Program-made: the position numbers and the translations under genes | In this document: positions 32,378 through 41,500 of the stretch, piece by piece | How the letters are laid out: every line of letters begins with the position of its first letter | Numbering within the stretch: position 1 is the stretch's first letter | Source of the DNA: UBA2834 sp963623365 | Lineage (GTDB): Bacteria > Patescibacteriota > Saccharimonadia > Saccharimonadales > Saccharimonadaceae | Direction of reading: 5' to 3' | Assembly: GCA_963623365.1 (NCBI GenBank) | Contig: CAVFJY010000001.1 | Coordinates: forward strand, 124,001 to 188,000 | DNA: 64,000 nucleotides | The notes under the pieces: generated by a model | What the model was told of the DNA's origin: nothing | Database searches by the model: none | The model's input: the letters and a program-made list of their open reading frames with translations, nothing else

Positions 32378-33198
32378 TATTCGATTACCTCTGGGTTATA
32401 TAGACGAACGATAGTTGTGATAGTAGACGGAACATGTGTACCGGCGGCATTCCAGCAAGTGCGAATATAGAAATCAAAATATTCAGAACGGTCTTTGTTG
32501 CGCTCATTACTATAAACAACGATATCCCAGATGCCTTGCACGCTTTCGGCCTGTTGGAAGATATTGGCTTCCTTCAGAGAGCTATTGTCGGTATTCTGGG
32601 TGGACGTTCTGTTACCAAAAATAATGCGCGGATAAATATCACTAGAGGTCATTATCTTACTCTGTTCATCAGTATCATTACCCCCGATAATAATATTCTT
32701 CAGAATACCAGTATCGTCCGAGCTAGAGCCAGTGCCGTAAGTATATCTAACACCATTATAACTGACGCCATCACCATAATCCGGTACGATATAGCGCGGA
32801 TTGATCACGAAGGCCTTGTATTGCTGAATCTGCCCCTGACTGCTATAAATCTGGTCACAGGAAGTATAAGAATTCACATCGAAGCTATTTACGACATCGC
32901 CATCTTTAATGTCGCGCGGATTGCGCGAGGCCTCTTTGAGTTGTTCCCAGATGCGCTGAAATTGCGCGGTGCTATCGGCGAAATTGCGCTCAGCAAGATA
33001 ATTATTATGAATAAAACGCAATGCTTCAGTTTGCGAATCGATGGCGGTGCGCGCCATGGTGGTTTCGAGCGTGCGCTGAATCTTATTTAGACCACTATTC
33101 ATCATATTAACCGAGAAAAGCGCCACAGCCGCAAAGACAGCTACAGAGAGTGCCACCTCAATAATCGTATCGCCTGGTTTAACTTTATCTAATCGCAT
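32377..33198 (-). CDS. PilV-like minor pilin
   Basis: 273 aa. Prepilin-type start KVKPGDTIIEVALSVAVFAAV: Gly before the cleavage site, Glu at +5. Followed by NMMNSGLNKIQRTLETTMAR, the helical spine typical of pilin-like proteins. Overlaps the end of the FimT-like gene by 10 nt. The C-terminal region is Asn/Ser/Tyr-rich with few Cys. Confidence 0.78.
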   Translation of the reverse strand: MRLDKVKPGDTIIEVALSVAVFAAVALFSVNMMNSGLNKIQRTLETTMARTAIDSQTEALRFIHNNYLAERNFADSTAQFQRIWEQLKEASRNPRDIKDGDVVNSFDVNSYTSCDQIYSSQGQIQQYKAFVINPRYIVPDYGDGVSYNGVRYTYGTGSSSDDTGILKNIIIGGNDTDEQSKIMTSSDIYPRIIFGNRTSTQNTDNSSLKEANIFQQAESVQGIWDIVVYSNERNKDRSEYFDFYIRTCWNAAGTHVPSTITTIVRLYNPEVIE

Positions 33199-34157
33199 TC
33201 GTTTGCATCCTCGTCATCCATATCAATCAAAGCAATGGCGGATGAGCTGCGACCGCCTTTTGCAATTTTAATCATGCGCATGCGGCCATCATATACACCC
33301 GTATCGCCACTGCTAATACAGATTTTTAATTCTTTCTCAGTAAAATTGCTTTTGAACACTTTTTCGTCGCCTTCAGTTTTATATTCACCAATGTATTCAT
33401 TGATACCGTAAGTATCGAGTATATTCTTTTCGGTACAACTGTGCGATTCTTCGCTAAAATCGTCGTAACGGATAATCTTGTCGTTATCCCGAGGAGTGCC
33501 ATCCATAACATAAGTACGAATGATGCCCGTCTTTGGCGAACGAAAAATAAGAATGGTGGCGGCAAGTTCATTGCCATTAGTATCAAGGATGCGCGTACCC
33601 CAACGGGAATCGGACGCTTCAAGCAGATTAACTAGCCCAATGCTCGTACAAGCACCGGATGAGTTAGCAGAAGCGACAACATTGTTGGCATCCGCCAGCT
33701 GCAACACTTCAATGTCCTTCAACATATCAGTATCTTTTCCGTCGTTCTTGGCGACTTCTTCGCGCACGACTTCATATTCTTTGCCAATTAGCTCAGTAAA
33801 TTCGATGTGACTATTGGCAATAGTCGCAACCAGACCATAGACAACGCAATCACTACGACCGCGACCGGTATTCTTATTGTTGGAAACTAAGCTACTGCCT
33901 TCGATAGCATCAGAAGTAAGACCGTAACAAACAGAATCGTTGTCGCGTGAATAGACTTGCGTATCGACAACATAAGAATACATACGGCGAAAATTGTCGG
34001 CAGTGTCCTGCACAGCGTCTTTATAGCGCTGGCGCGCGAGGCTACCACTCATACCGCCAAGAATACCAACGAAGAGAAAACCCGTCACGGCAAGCACGAG
34101 CATAACTTCAATAATCGTAAAGCCGCTCGCTACGTCCCTACCACCATTTTTACTCAT
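33189..34157 (-). CDS. FimT/GspH-like minor pilin
   Basis: 322 aa. Prepilin signal ASGFTIIEVMLVLAVTGFLF with Gly at -1 and Glu at +5, then the spine SLARQRYKDAVQDTADNFRR. FimT/GspH proteins prime pilus assembly or bind DNA in competence systems. Start: the frame opens earlier, but a TATAAT at 34164-34169 ends exactly 6 nt before the ATG at 34157, so a leaderless start there is preferred. It heads the four-gene pilin operon, 44 nt below the third giant gene. Confidence 0.78.
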   Translation of the reverse strand: MSKNGGRDVASGFTIIEVMLVLAVTGFLFVGILGGMSGSLARQRYKDAVQDTADNFRRMYSYVVDTQVYSRDNDSVCYGLTSDAIEGSSLVSNNKNTGRGRSDCVVYGLVATIANSHIEFTELIGKEYEVVREEVAKNDGKDTDMLKDIEVLQLADANNVVASANSSGACTSIGLVNLLEASDSRWGTRILDTNGNELAATILIFRSPKTGIIRTYVMDGTPRDNDKIIRYDDFSEESHSCTEKNILDTYGINEYIGEYKTEGDEKVFKSNFTEKELKICISSGDTGVYDGRMRMIKIAKGGRSSSAIALIDMDDEDANECD

Positions 34158-34163
34158 GGTAAT

Positions 34164-34169
34164 ATTATA
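34164..34169 (-). promoter_or_regulatory. -10 box of the minor-pilin operon (leaderless type)
   Basis: TATAAT with a 6-nt gap to the ATG of the FimT-like gene. Confidence 0.55.
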
Positions 34170-34201
34170 CATTAACGCTTTCAATTTTTAAAACCTCTCT
34201 T

Positions 34202-37200
34202 TTAATATCTGGTTGGTAATTCTTTGGAATAGACGGTAGTCAAGACACCATTACGCTGAGCCTGATAATAGCCCCAAAGATAAGCGTCGGAACGGAGATT
34301 AAAAATCTCGCCACGCACAACGTAATAAGCGTCGTCGACGCGGAGCGAGGCATATCTATTGTTATATTCAGCAGGAACGGTTCCGGCGCCCGCAGTCCGA
34401 TTAAGTGCAATCTCCCGAGTAACAACCGGGCCGTTAACAATTAATTCCTTATTACAACGATTTGCATTTAGTCCACCATTGACAGCACTGCTAATGTAGT
34501 TGTTTCTGATAAAACCATTGTAATCATCGTAGGCGCAAGTATTAATCTTATTTTTGGCAATCAACCAAGCATCGATGCGCGAGACATTGTTAGTAATGTC
34601 GATATTGTCGGCAATGAAGATAAGCTGCGGGAGTTGCTGAATGTTAGTGAAACGGTCTATCATTCTTCTGCCGTTATCGTTGTAGGCGATAACAAAATTG
34701 GTATCAATGACAAGCGTACCATTAACGTGAACAACCGTGGTTTGATTGCGGAAGGTCTCCTGACCGCCGGAGCCATCAAGGTCGTCTACGGTTAGACGAA
34801 TTTGCACGTAGCCGCCGGTATTATTTCTGCCGCCACCGCCAAGATATGCATTGCCTTTGTTGACATGATAATATTTGGCGCCATTACTAAGACAATAATA
34901 TGGCGCGGTCGGATTACCTTTTTTATCCTTGCCGAGCCTAGCGTCGTTGTCATGAACGACATAATAGCCTTTCTCCTCGTCGTAGACGCAGGCAGATGAA
35001 GTCCTGATAGAAATATCGTAATAATTATCCTTGACGGTTAATTTGGTGGAACCCTTTAGTTCGCGAAGGTCTTCAAAGTTTGCAATACCAGCGCCTGGTT
35101 GAGGGCTTGTTTTGCCCTTGCGCGTATAGATGTTCTCAATGGCGGTATAGAATTTTTCGATATTTTCGGCAAGTTCGAGCTTGGTGGCATAACCTGGAGT
35201 ATACTTGCCAGAGTTGAGCATAGTTTGCGCAGTAAAGGTTTCGGCACTCTTCGTGCCGGCACGCGTGCTGGCGAGATTTACCTCCCTAGACGCGATGGCA
35301 TATTTAGACTTATTCGGAATAAAGAGAGAGTCAAGGCCAAGCGCCTCAATATAGGCAGTGGCGGCACCCGAAGCGGTGTTTACGACGCCATTTTTCGCAG
35401 AAGTGGCGATGATATATTCCGCCCAAGAGCTAAAGGTGAGCTTATTGCGAGTATAAGTTGAAGAAACAATCTTGCCGGTGGCGGAAAGTTGCGAGCTCTC
35501 GACGCTAAAGATTGGACGTTTAGTGATAGTAGCGCAGTTTGGCGCGGAAACTGCCCATTTGGCGTTAGCGCCGGCGTTACCGGTCAGGGCGATGCTTTGA
35601 TTATAATTATCGACAGTGGCAGCATCGCCAAGATTATGACTATCGCTCGGCCAGGTGGCGACGGCGACACAGATTTTATCGCCAAGGCTGATATCGTCTT
35701 CTGGTACGGCAGCTTTAACGCCATTCAGATTTAGCCTAGAGCCGCCATTCTCGATTGACTTATCGTTGCCCAAGGTACCGCTAGTGTTGCCCGAGGAATT
35801 ATAATTGAGCGTGATGTTTTTTTCGGCGACTTCTTCGCAATGCGTAGCGCGCCCGCTGGCGGTAGCATAATTACATATATTATCTATGCTCGCGCTGCCG
35901 TTATTGGCATGATAGGTGGTACTGCTGGTTGGCTGACCGTTGGAATCCAATACAAACGATACAATTTTGATTTTGGTGTCTTTCGTGTGCGTGGCATAAG
36001 TATCGCCAACCTGCTTATTCTCGCGGACGTCGACTGGAACATAGGCCGTAAAATCAAGTTCGCCGCCAATCGTGGCGATTTGGCTCTCGCCGTCCGTTCG
36101 TTTGCTTTCGACATAGGGCTTGAGGATGTAATTGTATGGGACATAGACGCTAGCGCTGGTGGAGTAGTCGGTGGAGCTGTTTACGTAAGGGACGTTTTCG
36201 GATGTTCTTGGTTTAATGAGGTTGCCATCCTCATCCCATTCAGCCTCATGATAGATAGTCTGCCACCTAATATCAAAATCACGCCATGTCAGGGTCTGCG
36301 TAATCGCATTGCCAACATCGGATGCAACAGTTTTCTTGGAAGAATTACATTTTTCGGTCCTAGTCTTCAGGCCCGGAATCTGATAATGACCAGACGTAAA
36401 ACCGCCGTAGATGCCGTCGCAACTATACGCCGATCCGGCGTCATCGCTTGGCGAATTCGCAGTATAGTCATAATCGTTGTTCTTTAGCGTGATATTCGAA
36501 ATCTTAGCAGACGAATTGCCACTTAAGTCATTACCAAATATGTAGCCTTTGCCATTAGTACCATTGGTGGTATTGGCGGAGACAGCATAGTTCGAATCGT
36601 ATGAACCTAAAAACGCCTGATTATCGTCGATGAGTTTTTGTGCGGCGGCGCAGGTCGTGTGCGTAAATTGAATGGAATCTCCTGGCTTAGCCCAGGTACT
36701 AACTGCGCCAGAATTATTATTCGTATAGGCGAAGCTGCCGCCATTTTTGCGGACGCCGGATTTGCCACTGTTGCTATATGAGTTTGTTGAATCACAAGAA
36801 GTTGAGGTTGGGGGATGATGAGTCGTATCGGTGATCATGAGATAAATCGGACTTCGCCCACATGAACTTTTCTCCGCCGATTCGCCATCATAAGAAAAGC
36901 AGCGATGCAGATATAATATAACCAATATCTTGCCATTATCCAGTGTCTTGATTTGATTCAACTCTTCCAGTGCAGACCAATTTTCCCTTAATTTCAACCC
37001 ATCAATAACGACTTCCGATTTATGCTTCGGTGCATTCCAATCGCCATAGTCCCCACCTCTCGGATCTTCCTTCTTTCTTCTTAATACCTCTGATTCAAAG
37101 CTTGCAATAATACCGTTGGCATTCGTGGGTTTATTCGACCCATGGCCACTACAATCTTTTCTATTAATACAATAACTTACGAATACGGCATAATTAGTAC

Positions 37201-37618
37201 AATGATCACCGCATGAACCATTCACCATGCCAACAACATATGCGGGATTATTAGTACTATTTAGATCGACCTCAACGTCCGTATAAATACTATAAGTTTT
37301 TTTATCCGATTCTTCTACTACGTCGCTAGCGAAGAATAAAACTGCGCGGTTTCTATCGTTCGGACGTTCGCAAGCCCAAACCCCGCTACCATAAGTTTCC
37401 GTAAAGCCAAATATCGGACCATACCCTAAATCGCCCACCCTTGTATAAACCGGCTTATTGTTTATCTTTGCTTCAGATTTAACTTTTATGTATTTACCGC
37501 CAGCGAGACAAGTCCCCCTAGATACCCTAGCATAACTATTACCGCTAGAAAAAATCAAAGACGCAACCAACGATGCCATGAGCACCACTAATATCTTAGC
37601 TATTTTTATCTTCGCCAT
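34202..37618 (-). CDS. Giant secreted surface protein, unit C
   Basis: 1138 aa, exported (signal peptide ~1-36, cleavage near SYA). N-terminal domain (~40-260): WACERPND, YTDVEVDLN, CINRKDC, YLHRCFSYDG, all shared with the two sister proteins. Then a WAKPGDSIQFTHTTCAAA domain, a middle region (ENKQVGDTYATHTKDTK, CVAVATWPSDSHNLG), and a C-terminal ~300 residues with beta-rich repeats (GTLVIDTNFVIA, NNVSRIDAWLIA, NGPVVTREIALNRTAGAGT). It ends SKELPTRY, with no membrane anchor or sorting signal. The start ATG (37618) follows the TPR-gene stop by one base, replacing a longer frame. Likely adhesin; no database family recognised. Confidence 0.78.
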   Translation of the reverse strand: MAKIKIAKILVVLMASLVASLIFSSGNSYARVSRGTCLAGGKYIKVKSEAKINNKPVYTRVGDLGYGPIFGFTETYGSGVWACERPNDRNRAVLFFASDVVEESDKKTYSIYTDVEVDLNSTNNPAYVVGMVNGSCGDHCTNYAVFVSYCINRKDCSGHGSNKPTNANGIIASFESEVLRRKKEDPRGGDYGDWNAPKHKSEVVIDGLKLRENWSALEELNQIKTLDNGKILVILYLHRCFSYDGESAEKSSCGRSPIYLMITDTTHHPPTSTSCDSTNSYSNSGKSGVRKNGGSFAYTNNNSGAVSTWAKPGDSIQFTHTTCAAAQKLIDDNQAFLGSYDSNYAVSANTTNGTNGKGYIFGNDLSGNSSAKISNITLKNNDYDYTANSPSDDAGSAYSCDGIYGGFTSGHYQIPGLKTRTEKCNSSKKTVASDVGNAITQTLTWRDFDIRWQTIYHEAEWDEDGNLIKPRTSENVPYVNSSTDYSTSASVYVPYNYILKPYVESKRTDGESQIATIGGELDFTAYVPVDVRENKQVGDTYATHTKDTKIKIVSFVLDSNGQPTSSTTYHANNGSASIDNICNYATASGRATHCEEVAEKNITLNYNSSGNTSGTLGNDKSIENGGSRLNLNGVKAAVPEDDISLGDKICVAVATWPSDSHNLGDAATVDNYNQSIALTGNAGANAKWAVSAPNCATITKRPIFSVESSQLSATGKIVSSTYTRNKLTFSSWAEYIIATSAKNGVVNTASGAATAYIEALGLDSLFIPNKSKYAIASREVNLASTRAGTKSAETFTAQTMLNSGKYTPGYATKLELAENIEKFYTAIENIYTRKGKTSPQPGAGIANFEDLRELKGSTKLTVKDNYYDISIRTSSACVYDEEKGYYVVHDNDARLGKDKKGNPTAPYYCLSNGAKYYHVNKGNAYLGGGGRNNTGGYVQIRLTVDDLDGSGGQETFRNQTTVVHVNGTLVIDTNFVIAYNDNGRRMIDRFTNIQQLPQLIFIADNIDITNNVSRIDAWLIAKNKINTCAYDDYNGFIRNNYISSAVNGGLNANRCNKELIVNGPVVTREIALNRTAGAGTVPAEYNNRYASLRVDDAYYVVRGEIFNLRSDAYLWGYYQAQRNGVLTTVYSKELPTRY

Positions 37619-37619
37619 T

Positions 37620-38414
37620 CTAACCCCTTCCATTCCCATCGCCGTCTCCGGATGAACATTTTTGAGCGTCAATCTCCTCATATTTTGATATATTTTCTTC
37701 ATCTCCTAAAGCATGATACGAACCAAAATAAACGCTAATAACCTCGCAGAGTTCACTGTCGTTATATTCTTTGGAATATTTATCTAATTTCGCTATCGCT
37801 TCTTCATAGAGCCCAGCTCGATATGCTAGGAATTCAACATAGCGAGCTTCTATAATGTGGCGCTCGGTCTTATTGGATGTATTCGCTATAGCATCTTCAT
37901 AAGCCTTAGTAGTATTATTGATACTAGCCTCAGAACTTACATCAGACAACTTATCAATTTCTTCTATCTTTTCATAGACACTCGTCTCAGCCTCTTCGCC
38001 TTGCTGATCAAGAAAATATTTCGCAGTAAATCCCCCGCCAACGGCAAGAATAAGAATAATCACAACAACAAGAATCGGGCGACCAAAGCGACGCCAATTA
38101 GTTTTGCGCTGGGCGGCCTTGGCTTGATGCGCCTGCGCCTTTGCGGCCTCCTCCTCTTCTTTGATGTTCACGAAATATTTTGCATCGGCTTTTCTAGCAA
38201 CAATATCGCGAGTTTTATATTGAATATCTTGGTCGGCAATTGGAACGCCATCAATATTCACAGTTTCGGCTTGCTTCTGCGCAGCAGCAGCTTGTTCTTG
38301 CGCCCTCTGCTCTTCTTCGGCGGCGCTAGTAATATTTGGAGAAACAAAATTTGAAGAATCTGCGGAAGAATCTGAGGTCACCTCGCCAAAAGACCGAGAA
38401 TCATTAGCGCTCAT
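37620..38414 (-). CDS. Membrane-anchored TPR-type partner protein, unit C
   Basis: 264 aa. Cytoplasmic N-terminus with a conserved segment (VNIDGVPIADQDIQYKTRDI, ADAKYFVNIKEEEE), a basic stretch, one transmembrane helix (~112-133), and an outside helical repeat region (KTERHIIEARYVEFLAYRAG, EEAIAKLDKYSKEYND) of TPR type. Paralogous to the partners at 43.3 and 48.2 kb. A TAAACT box ends 6 nt before the ATG. Stop codon and next ATG are spaced by one base, so translation of the giant is probably coupled to it. Confidence 0.75.
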   Translation of the reverse strand: MSANDSRSFGEVTSDSSADSSNFVSPNITSAAEEEQRAQEQAAAAQKQAETVNIDGVPIADQDIQYKTRDIVARKADAKYFVNIKEEEEAAKAQAHQAKAAQRKTNWRRFGRPILVVVIILILAVGGGFTAKYFLDQQGEEAETSVYEKIEEIDKLSDVSSEASINNTTKAYEDAIANTSNKTERHIIEARYVEFLAYRAGLYEEAIAKLDKYSKEYNDSELCEVISVYFGSYHALGDEENISKYEEIDAQKCSSGDGDGNGRG

Positions 38415-38420
38415 GCTTAT

Positions 38421-38426
38421 AGTTTA
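38421..38426 (-). promoter_or_regulatory. -10-like box of unit C (leaderless type)
   Basis: TAAACT with a 6-nt gap to the ATG. The region from here to the terminator at 38468 is similar to 48891-48945 in front of unit A. Confidence 0.4.
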
Positions 38427-38440
38427 CTGAAAATAAATTA

Positions 38441-38468
38441 AAAAAGCTAGCGAAAGTGCTAGCTTTTT
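38441..38468. terminator. Bidirectional terminator between units B and C
   Basis: 11-bp stem AAAAAGCTAGC/GCTAGCTTTTT with loop GAAAGT. The same stem sequence recurs at 48917-48945. Confidence 0.85.
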
Positions 38469-38511
38469 GGCGATTTTTGGCGGTTTCGGCGAGTTTTCCG
38501 CAAGACGACTA

Positions 38512-41500
38512 CTAATAGCGCGTTGGCAATTCTTTGGAATAAACCGTAGTCAAGATACCATTGCGCTGGGCCTGATAATATGCCCAAAGATAAGTATCGG
38601 CACGAAGATTAAAGATTTCGCCACGCTGCGCATAAGTTGTCGCATCAATTGCGAGCGTCTGGCCGGAACTTTGCTGAACATTGCCGCCCCACCAATCCCA
38701 GCGCCCCTGGCCACCGCTGCTAGAGCTACCCCATTGCTCGGCTGCGCCTAGAACTTTCGTGCCACCGCCGGCGGTGCGATTCAAGATAATATTCTTCGCA
38801 AAGACGGGGCCATTAAACATGAGTGTGCGATCACAATTCTTAGCGCTGAGCGAACTACCCTTACCGGCTTGCTTGATGTATTCACCACGCTTAAAGGCGC
38901 TGAAGTTTACATAGGCACAGGTATTAATTTCACCATTACCGCCGTCGAGGCCATCAGCGACTAGCCATGCATCAATACGCGAAACATTCGAAGTAATCTG
39001 AATTTTGTCAGCAATGATAATAATCTGCGGAATCTGTTGAATATCAGTAAAGAGATCAACGCGGTGACTACTACCACGAACCGTGTAATAGCTATCAATA
39101 AGGAGGTTAGTATCAATAACAAGCGTACCGGTAGCATGAACGACCATGGTTTGATTGCGGTAAGATTCTTGGTCGGAATCGCCAGTAAGGTCGTCAACGA
39201 AGTTGAGATATTGACCATAGATGCTATCACTCTGAGCGCCGATGTAGGCATCACCCTCGACGTAATAATAGTGGGCGCCGTTGGAGAGACAGTAGAATGG
39301 CGCGGTATATTTGCCGTCGGTAGTGAGGGCGCGCGAGGCATCCTTACTATTCGGAACATAGTAACCGAGGTTTTCATCGTACTGGCAAGCATAAGCATTA
39401 CGCGGTGAGAGGTCGTAATAAGACTTGCCGTTGACATCAATCTTGATGTTAGTTCTAGCACCGTCGTAATCCCAAGCATATTGAAGATCGTTAATGCGCC
39501 TCACGCCAGCTTTTTCGTGATAGTTGCTAGTACTATTTTTACGCGTATAGACATCACGAATACGTTCGAGAATGTCGTTAATGCTGTCTTCGGTTGCGAT
39601 CGTAGAAGCATTGCCGGCTTTGTTACATTCGCCACTCGCGAGATAGGTTTGCGAGGCATAGAGACAGGCGCTAGTCGCGTTACTGCTGGCGCCTGCCTTG
39701 GTGGCGCTGGCGGTGCGGTTAGCGGCGCTGTGTTTGAGTACATAATTCGTGCCACTGGCGATGAGCGATTGAGCATCAATATAAGCGGTGGCAGCACCTG
39801 AGGCCATGTTCTTAACAGTACCGCCAGCGAGCAGACCGTATTCTGTCCATGAACCGTAACGACGGCCCTTGTGTGTCACATCGGAGGCCGTAACATCGCC
39901 AGAAGCGGTCAACTGCGAACCCTCAACGCTAAAACTTGGCGTTTTGGCAACTGTTGAACAATATGGCGCGGAAACAACCCATTGCGAACCAAAGCCAGAG
40001 CTAGTAAGCGCGACAGATTGATTAGTACTATCGACGGAAGTAGCAGTACCGAGATTATGGCTATCGCTTGGCCAGGCGGCAACGGCGATACAGACCTTAT
40101 CGCCGAGGCGAAGACTACCCTGTTGATTATTAATAAGGGTTTCGGGCACATCAACAGAGACACTATTCATAACAACCGAACCAGAGCGCGACAAGACGAT
40201 ATTGTCGTCATTAGTCTCCGCGGCGCTGGAAGTAATTAAATCAGTATCTTCTAAAGTGCCACCCAATTGATTCTTGGTCGAAGCGTTCAAAACATAACGT
40301 TTGGTATAAGTATTATTCGTCTTACCATTGTTAAGCAAATTGCAGCTAAGCGTACTATTGCCGCCAGCGGCGCTTTTACAAATGTTCGAATAGCCGAGTG
40401 ACTCATTACCATTAGCATAGGAGATATCGCTAGATGGACTACCACTGCGCATGATGAAGGAAACGACCCGAATAGTGGTTGGCTTAGTGTGCGTAGCATA
40501 AGTCTCGCCTACCTGTTTGTTCTCGCGTTGCATGACGGGCAAGTAGATGTCGGCGCTAAGGCTCGATCCTGGAGTAACAGTTTGAGTAGTACTGGAGCTA
40601 TTGTTGCCAACGTATGGATAGAGATAGTAATTATATGGCACACTGACAGTCCCCTTAATACTAGCCATCTTGGAACCGTTATGGCTACTGCTGATAGAAT
40701 CACTACTAATCCAGAGGTCGGTCCAAGAAAGCGTTTGCGAGAAGGAAGTGCCAACGTTGGAACCGACAGCGTAATCGGTGGAATTATGAATGGTCTTCGT
40801 GTAGGAATTACAACGGTCGCTACTGAGTGTGCTAGTTTTAGCGACGTCGGAAGTGATTTGATAATAGTTTACCTTCGATTTGTGACTGTTACCATAATAG
40901 TCGGTGGTACAGGCATAAGCGGTGCCGGATTTGGTGCTTGGCGATTTGTAAGTCGCAGTATATTGACCACTCTTGAATGGACCGGTGCCGGAATTGGCAT
41001 TGGTGGTAGCGATGATAGCGGAAGTACCAGTGTACGGATCGGAGCCGATACTGTTGCCGAAGAGATAACCCGTCGCATCGAGCGAGCCGGAGCTATCAGA
41101 GCGACTGGCGGAAATATTATAGGTAGTAGTTTTACCCCTATTGTTGAACTGGTTCGAAAGGTCGGCGGCAGCACAGGAATCGTGCGTGAAGCTAATGTTA
41201 TCCCCCGGTTTAGCCCACATGGTGATTTCAGTACTACCAGTATTTTTGGCACCAGATTTGACAACCGTGTCACTGCCGCTATTATTAATATTTTTGCGGA
41301 TACTGAGCGAGGCGAGGTTCTGGCCATCATGGATACCAAATTGGGTATTATCCGAACAGAGCGCTTTGTCCATCTTGAGCGTAACGCAAACTTGATCGGC
41401 GGTAGCGGTGCTAGTATCGCTACCCCAAATCTGATTCGTATAGGTCATCTGCTGGCAAATTTTGATAGTCTGGTCTGGATAGACCTTCGTTTCGAAAGAT